Origin: Methylobacterium sp. WSM2598
GTDB lineage: Bacteria > Pseudomonadota > Alphaproteobacteria > Rhizobiales > Beijerinckiaceae
NCBI RefSeq assembly: GCF_000379105.1
Contig: NZ_KB900609.1
Location: forward strand, 3,711,355 to 3,775,354
DNA length: 64,000 bases
Direction: 5' to 3'
A program made the position numbers and the translations under genes. The notes under the pieces are model-generated. The model ran no database searches, had not been told where the DNA came from, and was given only the letters and a program-made list of their open reading frames with translations. This document shows, one piece after another, positions 56,540 through 64,000 of this stretch (the first letter of the stretch is position 1; each line of letters starts with the position of its first letter).

Positions 56540-57895
56540 ATGGCAGCCGGCGATGCGGTCCTGCGCGAGGACGCCTCCGCTCCCTGGTACGCGGGCCTGA
56601 CGGCGCGACATTGGCGCATCCTCTGGGGCAGCTACCTCGGCTGGATCTTCGACGGCTATGAGGCGGTGGCGCTGGTCTACGCGCTCCGCCCGGCGCTGAA
56701 CTCCATTCTCACGCCCGAGCAGGCGCAGGCGCCCGCCTTCTACGTCGGCGCGGCGATCGGCATCACGCTGCTCGGCTGGGGGATCGGCGGCATGCTGGGC
56801 GGCATCGCGGCGGATTACATCGGCCGCAAGCGCATGATGATGCTCTCCATCCTCGGCTACGCCATCTTCACGGGGCTGACCGCCTTCGCCGGGAGCTTCG
56901 CGCAGCTCGCGCTCCTGCGCTTCATCACCGGCCTGGCGATCGGCTCGGAATGGAGCACCGGCATCGCGCTCGTCGCCGAGACCTGGCCGAACCGGGCGCG
57001 GCCGAAGGGCTGCGGCTTCCTGCAATCGGGCTTCGGCGGCGGCGCGGTGCTGGCGGCGATCGTCTGGGCGGTGCTGGCGGCGACCAACCCGCTCGGCTCC
57101 GAGAGCTGGCGCATCATGTTCGCGCTCGGCGCGCTGCCGGCCTTCGTCTGCCTCTACCTGCGCCGCGCGCTGGAGGAATCCGAGCGCTGGATGACGGCGC
57201 TCAAGGAGCAGCGCTGGGCCGCCACGACGGAGGACGCGCAGAGCGGCCGCGTGCACAAGACAGCGCAGCGCCCCTTCACGCTCACCGAGATCTTCCGCGA
57301 GCCGGAGAGCCGGCGGCGCGTGCTGCTGGCCACCGTGATGTCCTTCGCCACGACGGTGGGCTGGTGGGCGGTGTCGTCCTGGCTGCCGGCCTACACCGAG
57401 GCGCTGGCCAAGGCGGCGGGCGAGCCCGCCAACGTCTGGGGCCCGCGCATGGGCATCATCTACAACATCGGGGCGATCGCCGCCTACCTGGTCTCGGGCT
57501 TCCTCGCCGACGCGATCGGGCGGCGCAAATTCCTGATCCTGACCTATGCGGGCTGCCTCGCGACCTCGGTGCTCGCCTATGTGTGGACCGGCGGTCTGAC
57601 CACCTTCATGGTCATCGCCTTCCTGAACGGGGTCTTCACGCTCGGCTTCTCGTTCAGCTGGATGGCGATCTACCTCGTGGAGCTGTTCACGCCGGCCGTG
57701 CGGGCGACCGCCGCGAGCTTCGTGTTCAACGGCGCCCGCCTGATCGCCTGGATCTTCCCGATCATCGCCGGCCAGATCGTCACCTCGTTCGGCGGCGTGG
57801 CGCGGGCGGCGCTGATCATGAGCAGCGTCTACGTGCTCGGGCTGATCGTGCCCTGGTTCATGCCCGAGACCACCGGCAAGCCGCTGCCGGAATAG
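56540..57895 (+). CDS. MFS transporter, organic/aromatic acid type
   Basis: A 451-residue, twelve-span MFS carrier: RILWGSYLGWIFDGYEAVALVYALRP in TM1 with the acidic signature, GGMLGGIAADYIGRKRMM in the 2-3 loop, and SFSWMAIYLVELFTPAVRATAASFVFNGARL late in the protein. GGGAGGAAC precedes ATG 56540, 42 bases after the lyase. It likely imports the substrate of the CoA-transferase/lyase pathway. Confidence 0.9.
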   Translation: MAAGDAVLREDASAPWYAGLTARHWRILWGSYLGWIFDGYEAVALVYALRPALNSILTPEQAQAPAFYVGAAIGITLLGWGIGGMLGGIAADYIGRKRMMMLSILGYAIFTGLTAFAGSFAQLALLRFITGLAIGSEWSTGIALVAETWPNRARPKGCGFLQSGFGGGAVLAAIVWAVLAATNPLGSESWRIMFALGALPAFVCLYLRRALEESERWMTALKEQRWAATTEDAQSGRVHKTAQRPFTLTEIFREPESRRRVLLATVMSFATTVGWWAVSSWLPAYTEALAKAAGEPANVWGPRMGIIYNIGAIAAYLVSGFLADAIGRRKFLILTYAGCLATSVLAYVWTGGLTTFMVIAFLNGVFTLGFSFSWMAIYLVELFTPAVRATAASFVFNGARLIAWIFPIIAGQIVTSFGGVARAALIMSSVYVLGLIVPWFMPETTGKPLPE

Positions 57896-58029
57896 CTTCT
57901 GGACAGCCGCCGCAGATGGCGGACGCGCGTGCGAGCCTCTTCCCGCGGCTCGCCGTCGTGCGGTGGCGAGGCAGAACGGAGGGTAGATCGACCTTCCGGA
58001 GGTGACGCCGCTCGTCACTCAGGATCAGC

Positions 58030-58415
58030 GGCTCGCCGTGCGCTGGCCGTCCCGCGGAACTCGGGTCGTTGCCCCGGTGCCGCAGGTGGCGGCCGGCACG
58101 CCGTTCGGCCCGCGGTTGCACGCGGTGGCGACCTCCCTGAAGACCTTCCAGGCTCTGTCCTCCGAGCGCCTGCAAGCCGCGCTGGCTGACCTGTTCGGGC
58201 TGACCCTGAGCCAGGGTGGGCTGATGAACGGGCTCGCGGCGGGCGCAGGGCCGGTTCGTGGAGGGCCGTGAGGCTGCGGTCTCGGCGCTGCGCCGAGCTG
58301 AGGTGGTGGCCTCGGACGAGACCGGCATGCGCATCGAGGGCAGCAACGCGTATCACGGGGTCTTCCGCTCGGACGAGGCGGTCGTTCATCACGCCGCCCC
58401 GACGCGCGCCGGGCG
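58030..58415 (+). pseudogene. IS66-family transposase fragment
   Basis: Plus-strand pieces in two frames read PFGPRLHAVATSLKTFQALSSERLQAALADLFGLTLSQGGLMN and, after a shift near 58232, RRAQGRFVEGREAAVSALRRAEVVASDETGMRIEGSNAYHGVFRSDEAVVHHAAPTR. That is the IS66 TnpC core around its first catalytic Asp (SDETG). It stops at about 58415, where it joins the TPP-enzyme fragment. Truncated at both ends and frameshifted. Confidence 0.75.
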
Positions 58416-58835
58416 CGCCTGGCGCGTCACCGGGCGCAGGATGTCGACGCGGGGAATGTCCTGCAGCGGCCCGAGATTGGCCTGTGGCCGCGAGGTGCAG
58501 CCGCCGATCAGCAGCACCGGCACCCGCGCCAGCGCCGCGTTGGCGATGCCGGTGACGCAGTTGGTGACGCCGGGTCCCGCCGTCGCCGTGCAGACGCCGA
58601 GTTCGCCGGTGAGTTCGGCGTGGGCGTGGGCCATGTGCACGGCCGCGCCCTCGTCGCGCACGTCGACGATGCGGATGCCGAGCCGGGCGGCGTGGTCCCA
58701 GATCGGTTGGATGTGGCCACCCTGGAGGCCGTAGATCCGTGCGACCCCGCGCGCCTCGAGGAATCGCGCGATCCAGGCCGCGCAGGAATGCGCGTCCGCA
58801 TTGAGGTCCACGACGGTGTGCGCGGGCTGACCCAT
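58413..58835 (-). pseudogene. TPP-dependent enzyme (acetolactate synthase-like), N-terminal fragment cut by IS66
   Basis: From ATG 58835 (GGGAGGACGAGC upstream) the first about 140 residues are a TPP-binding N-domain: AAWIARFLEARGVARIYGLQGGHIQPIWD, the catalytic glutamate in VRDEGAAVHMAHAHAEL, and CTATAGPGVTNCVTGIANA. The frame ends at about 58413 at the IS66 remnant; the middle and C-terminal domains are missing. The full enzyme would have acted on a 2-oxo acid. Confidence 0.75.
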
Positions 58836-58945
58836 GCTCGTCCTCCCGGGTGTCGAGGTCGGGGCCCATGCGGGCGCCCGCGTGGGATAGCGCCGGTCGC
58901 CGCGCGGCGCAGGTCCGTGCCGGACGGCGACCCCGCGTGCCGAGC

Positions 58946-59175
58946 TCAGCCGATGTCGCCAGCGTATTTCTGCACCAGCGCCCAGGCGTCGGCACCGAAC
59001 TTCTCGCGCCACTGGCTGTAGAATTTCGTGCTCTTCAGGGCCGCCTGGAAGGCTGCCGGGTCTACGGTGTTGAAGACGAGGGCTTTTCATTCCAGCCCCT
59101 TCTGCAGGTCGACGTTGGCCTTGGCGATGTCATCGCGCTCCTTGAGCGCCGCCTGGTTCAGCTGCGACGGGGAGC
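58946..59175 (-). pseudogene. TRAP transporter binding protein (DctP family), C-terminal fragment with stop
   Basis: The minus strand reads QAALKERDDIAKANVDLQKGLE, a TGA, then KALVFNTVDPAAFQAALKSTKFYSQWREKFGADAWALVQKYAGDIG and the natural stop at 58946. The in-frame TGA near 59087 and loss of everything upstream of about 59175 mark a dead gene. It would have belonged to a carboxylate TRAP importer. The 59176-59292 stretch holds a short plus-strand tail (FVARLQAQEDAAAAEARSRRVRR) I cannot assign. Confidence 0.65.
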
Positions 59176-59301
59176 GGGCGGACCGGCTCTCGCAGCAGCA
59201 CATCGCGCGCCGCCACGGTGTTCGTCGCCCGCCTGCAGGCGCAAGAGGATGCCGCGGCCGCCGAGGCCCGCAGCCGCCGCGTGCGTCGCTGAGGTGCCGT
59301 C

Positions 59302-60234
59302 TCAGGCGAGCCATGCCACGAGCAGCGAGACCGTGAGCACCGAGGCGATGTGCGACAGCAGGATCGCGCCGGAGGTCACGCCTGCCTCCAGCCCGTAGAG
59401 CTTGGCCAGCGTGAAGGGCCCCGATCCGATCGGCAGCGCACTGAGTAGCACGGCGGCGCGGGCCCAGAGCGAAGGCATCTCGAACACGTGGAAGACCAGG
59501 AGCGCTGTGACGGCGGGTTGCAGCAGAAGCTTCAAACCGACGAGGGCGGCGATCGGTCGGACGTCGGCGAGCACGACCCGCTCCTGGGCCAGGAACAGCC
59601 CAATGCAGATGAGCGCGCAGGGCGAGGCCGCCCCGCCGAGGAGCGAGGCGAAGCGTTCGACCGGCGCCGGGACGCTTACCCCCGTGAGACCAACCGCGAG
59701 GCCGGCGAGAGGCGCGATCAACAGAGGATTGCGCACGAGCGCGAGTACGACCTTGCGCGCCGTGCCGGCCCGGCCGGCGCCCTTCTGAAGGTCGAGTTCG
59801 ATCAGCACGATCGCGAACAGGAACAGCACGCAGGCGGTGAAGAGCGTCGCGATCACCGCCGCCGGCAGGCTTGCCGACCCGAAGACCAGCAGGCAGAGCG
59901 GGATGCCCATGAAGCCGACGTTGCTGTAGCCGGCATCCAGGCCCTCGATGCAGGCCTGGGCCATGCCCGCGCCCCTAAGGATCCCAAGGATGTAGGCCGC
60001 GGCGAAGGCCGCTACGATCCCGCCCAGGAAGGCCACGGAGAACCCGACCTGAGCGACCTGCTCGGGGGTGATCTTCGCCATGGCGCCGAACATCAGGGCC
60101 GGAAGCGCGAGATAGATCGCGAACCGGTTCAGGCTGTCGGTCGCGGCCGGCCCGAACAGGGCGGTGCGGCCGCACAGGAAGCCCGTCAGGATAAGGGCGA
60201 AGATCGGAAGGGCTGCGTTGAGGACGGCCTGCAT
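59302..60234 (-). CDS. AEC family transporter (auxin efflux carrier-like)
   Basis: A 310-residue carrier with about ten spans in two inverted halves. It has the family's FAIYLALPALMFGAMAKITPEQV and, later, LDAGYSNVGFMGIPLCLLVFG; the second half has PLAGLAVGLTGVSVPAPVERFASLLGGAASPCALICIGLFLA. AEC members move dicarboxylates such as malonate and malate. It is intact between two damaged stretches and may be the surviving carboxylate transporter of this region. Confidence 0.9.
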   Translation of the reverse strand: MQAVLNAALPIFALILTGFLCGRTALFGPAATDSLNRFAIYLALPALMFGAMAKITPEQVAQVGFSVAFLGGIVAAFAAAYILGILRGAGMAQACIEGLDAGYSNVGFMGIPLCLLVFGSASLPAAVIATLFTACVLFLFAIVLIELDLQKGAGRAGTARKVVLALVRNPLLIAPLAGLAVGLTGVSVPAPVERFASLLGGAASPCALICIGLFLAQERVVLADVRPIAALVGLKLLLQPAVTALLVFHVFEMPSLWARAAVLLSALPIGSGPFTLAKLYGLEAGVTSGAILLSHIASVLTVSLLVAWLA

Positions 60235-60490
60235 CGTGTCACGCGGATGAGAGAGCCCTTGAACACGAAGCCGGGCATCCCGCTCTGATGCAAATTCAGG
60301 CCCGCGGCAAGATCAGGAAACTGGAACGCGATCGTCGGGACCCGGACGCTTAGGTCGGGTCCTCCTTCATCAGGGCTCAACCACACTAGGGAACTACTGA
60401 GGCTGCAGCTTTACTAACTTGCAGACAAATCGCATTATCCAGTTTTATCGGCTGCATGTATTGGCGTGTAGATGGCGTCGAATATTTCGA

Positions 60491-60733
60491 ATGAACGTAC
60501 CGTCGATCGAGAGGCGCAGCACGGGACTGAGCACAGAGCTCATCATGCCGAATGAGGGGCGGGTGGGCCTTGCCGCGCAACAGCGGCGTTGGATGAGAGG
60601 GCAAATACTCTGTTTGATCGGACACTGCCGCACGCTCGCCCGCGACCACGAATCCACTTTGAAATCTGCGCTCGCGTACTTCGTCCTTGCCGCTGCCAAT
60701 TTTCTTGACGCGCGCCTCGAGACAGAGGTCTGA
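60491..60733 (+). CDS. Hypothetical protein
   Basis: An 80-residue frame starting at ATG 60491 in moderately AT-rich DNA (NVPSIERRSTGLSTELIMPNEGRVGLAAQQRRWMRGQILCLIGHCRTLARDHESTLKSALAYFVLAAANFLDARLETEV). Composition is balanced and the C-terminal half looks helical. No clear ribosome-binding site. Unrecognised; low to moderate confidence. The spacer 60235-60490 before it shows nothing else. Confidence 0.4.
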   Translation: MNVPSIERRSTGLSTELIMPNEGRVGLAAQQRRWMRGQILCLIGHCRTLARDHESTLKSALAYFVLAAANFLDARLETEV

Positions 60734-60829
60734 GATGGATTGAGGCCGGAGGCATTATAGCCGATCGTGTCCCCTGGCGTGGTGTAGCTTGGGCGTGGCC
60801 ACCCCGATCACCGGCCGGGGCCGGATCGA

Positions 60830-60901
60830 TCAGGCTGCCAGGGTGGGCAGGCTGACGAGGGGATCATCGCCGATTGGGGCGATGCTTTCCAGGGTCATGG
60901 A
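60830..60901 (-). pseudogene. C-terminal scrap of an IS256-family transposase
   Basis: Twenty-three codons ending at a stop at 60830 read MTLESIAPIGDDPLVSLPTLAA, the standard C-terminus of Mutator/IS256 transposases. Upstream sequence does not match. It could be the other end of an element related to the 52720-53300 remnant. Confidence 0.55.
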
Positions 60902-61593
60902 GAAACTCGGGACGCAGCCGACGCGGTACTCCACACCATGACGCCCGAAGAAAAATCTTCCGCGCGGGGTCGCGCGCGCCGATTTAAATCCGAGCGCCGT
61001 GCAACAAAAGAGAAGAGCCTTCCTCGCGGTGAGTCATAGGGCGACGCTGCAAGCGTCATCGCTGAGTTCTTCAACAGCATCGGTCGCGAGCGGCCCCTCA
61101 CGGCGGGTATCAAGCGTCAGATTTGAACCGCGAGGCAGGCTCTCGGCGGGCGCGAGGCCGAGGCATGCGGGCAGCGCTGCGGTCATGCAGTAGGATTGTA
61201 GGCGGCTGTCGGGCGGCCCCACTGCCCGACCCACAGGATGCGCGCCCTGGGCATGGCGTGCAGCGGGACAGCCCACCTGCCTTGGCGGGCGCCCCGAGGG
61301 ACCCGACGAGACCCGGGGGAGGCTCGGCGATCCCTCCCTGCCTGTCAGCCACGCAGGTCAAGGCAAGGGCTCGGGCATGACGGCAGGCGTGAGCGCGGCG
61401 GATGCTGCGGCGTCAGCCACGGAGCGGGCATGACGGTCGGGCACGGCGGCAGTGCGAGCGGCAGGCGCGACGTCAGCCGCCGGGGATCCTGCAGCGCTCC
61501 CCTCACCCTCCTGTGGATGAGCACGGCTCTGCATGCGGGGAGCGCTCGGGGAGCGCTGCGAAATGGGTGAGACCCGAAATCTGAGCTAAGTGG
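60902..61593. other. Gene-poor region before the tRNA fragment
   Basis: About 690 bp. A short plus-strand tail ending at 61127 (VIAEFFNSIGRERPLTAGIKRQI) looks like the end of some lost gene. The remainder is GC-rich with no supported gene. Confidence 0.4.
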
Positions 61594-61638
61594 TGGTGCC
61601 GCAAGAGGGATTCGAACCCCCGACCCTCTCATTACGAA
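61594..61638 (-). tRNA. 3' half of tRNA-Thr(CGU), probable att site
   Basis: On the minus strand this reads from the anticodon loop to CCA: loop TTCGTAA (anticodon CGU), stem TGAGA, variable GGGTC, T-arm GGGGG-TTCGAAT-CCCTC, acceptor TTGCGGC, A, CCA. The 5' half is absent: upstream bases cannot pair with the anticodon stem or acceptor. A partial tRNA that starts exactly at the anticodon loop is the classical footprint of tyrosine-recombinase integration. For a minus-strand tRNA, the displaced 3' half marks the low-coordinate end of the element, so the island lies to the right. Confidence 0.6.
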
Positions 61639-61754
61639 AAAGCACTTTCGGCTCATGTTCGCGCATCGTTTGCGCTCCGTGCGCGACACGTTCCGCGCTC
61701 TGCGCCACGAAAGTGCTTTTTCGCGCAGCGTCACAGGTTCACGTGAACCTGTGA
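61635..61754. repeat. 16-bp inverted repeat plus 24-bp perfect palindrome
   Basis: CGAAAAAGCACTTTCG (61635-61650) and its exact complement (61708-61723) enclose 57 bp with alternating GCGC motifs. Directly after comes a perfect 24-bp palindrome at 61731-61754 centred on CACGTG, with arms starting TCACAGGTTCAC. It overlaps the anticodon end of the tRNA fragment. Likely recombinase or relaxase sites, or a replication/partition sequence of the island. Confidence 0.8.
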
Positions 61755-61835
61755 GCGCATCATCGTCGGGGCGGAGAACTCTCGGGCTGCAACAGCAGGA
61801 GAAACCTGCCGCAGCAGCACGACACCACAAAGCAA

Positions 61836-61865
61836 GACCCCTTCAGGTTGGCGCCTGAAGGGGTC
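61836..61865. terminator. Hairpin with 12-bp stem
   Basis: GACCCCTTCAGG and CCTGAAGGGGTC form a perfect 12-bp stem around TTGGCG. No T-run on the plus side. It could be a terminator for something in the palindrome region or another recombination hairpin. The rest of 61755-62006 shows only a short GAAAGC-ACC-GCTTTC repeat. Confidence 0.5.
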
Positions 61866-62006
61866 TCAAGCCCGCGAGGGGCTGGATAGGTGTAGCGACC
61901 AAATCCTGTCCCGACAGTCTGTCTGAGTCAATCTGAAAGCACCGCTTTCGGACGCGGGCGCGCTTTGCCGTTCGCCCTGCCGCGGCCCTGACAAGGGCCG
62001 GGAACG

Positions 62007-62627
62007 ATGACCTGTACCTATCGCCTACCGCCGCGCGAGGCCGCGGACAGGCTGGAGACGGCCGTACAGAGCCGGAAGAACGCCAAGGCGGTGCATGCCC
62101 TGGCGACGTTCCTGGCGCGGTTCTGGAGCGCCCCAGGACGGATCGGGCGGGCCTTCCCCGTAGATCGCGCGGCGCTCGCGGACCATCCCGAGCTGGGGCT
62201 CACGGAGGCCCGCGTACGGGGCGCCCTCGCGGTCCTGGAGGCGATTGGCTTCGTTGAGCGAGTCGACGTCGTCGGCTCGGCCTACCGCGCCACGGAGAAC
62301 GGTCTACGGCGCAAGCCGGTCCAGTGGCGCTTCGGCCCGGACTACATGCCCGTGTTCCTCGCGGCCAACCGGCGGGCTCAGAGGGCCCGTGGGGCCGGTT
62401 CTCCGGCGCGGTGCCGATCCCCACACCCCCTGCCCTACCGCGGCCGTCCGTGGCCACCTCAACCACCCAGGAGCGCTCTCCTGCGCGGGTCCCCCTCCGT
62501 CCGCCCCCCAACTCGCCAGAAAAGACCATCCAGCGGAAGCGTCCTTATCGGCGAGAAGGGTTCGGCAGCGGCGGCGTCAGGTCTCGAAGCCGCTCTGGAG
62601 CGGCTGCGCCGGGCGGGAGGGTTCTGA
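62007..62627 (+). CDS. Hypothetical protein with winged-helix-like segment
   Basis: A 206-residue protein from ATG 62007 (GGGAACG upstream). Residues 20-100 resemble a winged helix: AVHALATFLARFWSAPGRIGRAFPVDRAALADHPELGLTEARVRGALAVLEAIGFVERV. The tail is Arg/Pro-rich and ends SGLEAALERLRRAGGF. It could be a replication or DNA-binding protein of the island. No family is recognised. Confidence 0.65.
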   Translation: MTCTYRLPPREAADRLETAVQSRKNAKAVHALATFLARFWSAPGRIGRAFPVDRAALADHPELGLTEARVRGALAVLEAIGFVERVDVVGSAYRATENGLRRKPVQWRFGPDYMPVFLAANRRAQRARGAGSPARCRSPHPLPYRGRPWPPQPPRSALLRGSPSVRPPTRQKRPSSGSVLIGEKGSAAAASGLEAALERLRRAGGF

Positions 62628-62652
62628 ACCGAAGAGGCTAGCGGAACCGTCC

Positions 62653-62844
62653 TCAAGCTGCCGGAACGGCGGTCGGCGGCACCGTCTGCGGCCTCTCCGG
62701 CGCCGCCGTGCCTTGCACCGGGCCTGGATGCGGCTGTCGAACGGTTTCGGCGGGGCGTGGAGCGGGACGCGTAGCAGCAGGCAGCGGGAGATCGACCAAG
62801 ACGATGCGGCCGCTCAGCGGGTCGAGGATGCGGATCTGCGCCAT
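62653..62844 (-). CDS. Small hypothetical protein
   Basis: A 63-residue protein starting at 62844 with GAGGGGAACCAG upstream. It opens with a folded-looking AQIRILDPLSGRIVLVDLPLPA and continues Pro/Ala-rich. It converges with the 206-residue gene. Function unknown. Confidence 0.55.
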   Translation of the reverse strand: MAQIRILDPLSGRIVLVDLPLPAATRPAPRPAETVRQPHPGPVQGTAAPERPQTVPPTAVPAA

Positions 62845-62977
62845 CTGGTTCCCCTCATGGGAGGAGCGGACAGCCTGTCTCGATTCAGGTAAGACTTCGT
62901 TAAGGGCCGTCCCGTGCGGCCAAACACACCCAGAGAGTAGACCAGCGTTCGCGTGCTCCCGCCCTGGAGATGCCCCC

Positions 62978-63217
62978 ATGCACCCCGCCATCGTCACCAG
63001 GAACCTCGCCGAAGTCGCCGCCGAGGAAGCCGCGGAGGTGCTGGATCACCTGCGCGACATTGGCATTGTGTGCCGCGTCGCCCCGCATGCCGCGCCCGTG
63101 CCGGCTATCCGCGTGATCGTGCCCGGGCTGAACGACGATCTCCGCAAGCGGCTGAGCGGCCTCCTGTGCATGGTCGACGCTAAGGTGATCCTTCCTCGGT
63201 TTCACGGACACCTCTGA
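62978..63217 (+). CDS. Small hypothetical protein
   Basis: A 79-residue acidic protein starting at ATG 62978 (TGGAGAT upstream), reading HPAIVTRNLAEVAAEEAAEVLDHLRDIGIVCRVAPHAAPVPAIRVIVPGLNDDLRKRLSGLL. The last residues may be encoded by the left end of the IS3 element that follows, so the native C-terminus could be altered. No family recognised. Confidence 0.55.
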   Translation: MHPAIVTRNLAEVAAEEAAEVLDHLRDIGIVCRVAPHAAPVPAIRVIVPGLNDDLRKRLSGLLCMVDAKVILPRFHGHL

Positions 63218-63247
63218 TACGCTCTGGCGGAGCGGGGAAGGTGTCGG

Positions 63248-63574
63248 ATGGCGAAGACGAGACGGGAGTTCACGCCCGAGTTCAAACGCGAAGCGGTCGC
63301 CCTGCTGGAGAGCAGCGGCCGGCCGCAGATGCAGATCGCGGCCGAGCTCGGGATCCAGCCCTCGATGTTGCGGCAGTGGCGTGCAACGCTGAACGGGGCA
63401 CCGCCCCGACCGCGGCCGGCAGGATCGACCGGGGCCTTGCCATCAAGCCCGATCGCCTCGCCGTCCAATCAGGCCGCCGAGATCGCCCGTCTGCGGCGTG
63501 AGCTCGACCGCACGCGCATGGAGCGCGACGTCCTAAAAAAAGCCATCGGCATCTTCGCGGAGATGCCCACGTGA
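63248..63574 (+). CDS. IS3-family transposase OrfA
   Basis: A 108-residue OrfA with a helix-turn-helix (RREFTPEFKREAVALLESSGRPQMQIAAELGIQPSMLRQWRA) and a leucine-zipper-like C-terminus (EIARLRRELDRTRMERDVLKKAIGIFAE). An A7 slippery run followed by G (63535-63542) lies shortly before the stop, the usual place for -1 frameshifting to make OrfAB. The stop overlaps orfB's GTG (GTGA). Confidence 0.9.
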   Translation: MAKTRREFTPEFKREAVALLESSGRPQMQIAAELGIQPSMLRQWRATLNGAPPRPRPAGSTGALPSSPIASPSNQAAEIARLRRELDRTRMERDVLKKAIGIFAEMPT

Positions 63575-64000
63575 CCTACGCCTTCATCGAGCAGCATGCG
63601 CGGACCTGGCCGGTGCGTCTCATGTGCCGCGTGCTCGACGTCTCCCCCAGCGGCTTTTACGGGTGGCGGTCACGGCCTGAGAGCGCCCGCTCGGCCTCCA
63701 ACCGCCAGCTCCTGGACGATGTCCGGCGCATCCATGCCGCCCACCACCGGCGCTATGGTGCCCCACGCGTGCATGCCGCCCTGCGGGCCGAGGGCCGTTC
63801 AGCCAGCCGCGGGCGGGTGGAGCGTCTCATGCGCCGGCACGGCATCCGTGCCCTGGCGGGGCGTCGGTTCCGGCCCTGCACGACCGACAGCCGTCACGAT
63901 CTCCCCATCGCCCGGAACCTCCTGAGGCAGGACTTCTCGGCCGCGCGGCCGAACACGGTTTGGCTGGCCGACATCACCTACCTGCCGACCGGCGAGGGCT
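63571..64000 (+). CDS. IS3-family transposase OrfB (partial, runs off window)
   Basis: The frame from GTG 63571 encodes the OrfB N-terminal helical region (FIEQHARTWPVRLMCRVLDVSPSGFYGWRSRPES, then RRYGAPRVHAALRAEGRSASRGRVERLMRRHGIRAL) and reaches the first catalytic aspartate (VWLADITYLPTGEG) at the right edge. It is one frame back from orfA, as expected for -1 frameshifting. No damage seen. Confidence 0.9.
   Translation, partial: MTYAFIEQHARTWPVRLMCRVLDVSPSGFYGWRSRPESARSASNRQLLDDVRRIHAAHHRRYGAPRVHAALRAEGRSASRGRVERLMRRHGIRALAGRRFRPCTTDSRHDLPIARNLLRQDFSAARPNTVWLADITYLPTGEG

Larger units (their letters stand above)
63248..64000 (+). mobile_element. IS3-family insertion sequence (left part)
   Basis: OrfA and the beginning of orfB of an IS3-type element are present and appear intact; the element continues past the window edge. 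Its left terminal repeat lies somewhere in 63180-63240 but I could not define it without the other end. It is inserted in the presumed island. Confidence 0.8.

Noticed and set aside
60938..61039. 33-codon plus-strand frame beginning MTPEEKSSARG
   Set aside because: No ribosome-binding site, highly basic and short; cannot be separated from chance.
61594..61680. Complete tRNA gene
   Set aside because: No 5' acceptor strand or D-arm pairs with the 3' half; only anticodon loop to CCA is present.

Overview
The window is high-GC DNA with Methylobacterium-like content (glycerol ABC uptake, PHA synthase, LysR- and GntR-controlled catabolic operons, Rhizobiales-type dispersed repeats). I read it as a piece of an alphaproteobacterial (Rhizobiales) chromosome or megaplasmid. 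The genus is inferred from gene content and codon style, not proven.

Layout. 1-10.8 kb: the start of a minus-strand amino-acid-type binding protein, then a plus-strand glycerol operon in the order glpD-glpS-glpT-glpP-glpQ-glpU-glpV, a small toxin-antitoxin pair with a broken toxin, and glpK. 10.8-18.2 kb: minus-strand genes for a pirin, a YciI protein, a hydroxyisobutyrate-dehydrogenase-like reductase, an MFS carrier, a hydroxyquinol-type intradiol dioxygenase, a maleylacetate reductase and a Dabb protein, facing a LysR regulator on the plus strand. 18.4-24.7 kb: a PLP decarboxylase, small exported or membrane proteins, and a class I PHA synthase. 24.8-30 kb: a large secreted serralysin-type metalloprotease with FG-GAP repeats, then sparse small genes. 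30.2-36.6 kb: a visibly AT-richer multicopper oxidase, IS6 debris, small membrane proteins, a TPR protein and a DUF3617 protein.

36.8-52.3 kb: one tightly packed minus-strand operon of 14 genes. It runs from a GntR regulator through a LivKHMGF transporter to MmgE/PrpD, an isocitrate-lyase-family C-C lyase, HyuB/HyuA, an isochorismatase-fold protein without the usual cysteine, a FAD oxidoreductase, and LeuC/LeuD-type hydro-lyase subunits. This is the most interesting unit in the window. It looks like a self-contained import-and-degradation pathway for a cyclic imide/lactam or a branched dicarboxylate.

52.4-61 kb: a region broken up by IS256 and IS66 remnants. It retains a CaiB CoA-transferase, an HMG-CoA-lyase-family enzyme, an MFS carrier and an AEC carrier. 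It also holds fragments of an aconitase-type hydratase (in-frame internal deletion), a TPP enzyme and a TRAP binding protein. This is plausibly a decayed citramalate/mesaconate-type pathway.

61.6-64 kb: the 3' half of a tRNA-Thr(CGU), strong palindromes, small hypothetical genes and an IS3 element. Together these suggest the left end of an integrated island that continues past the window.
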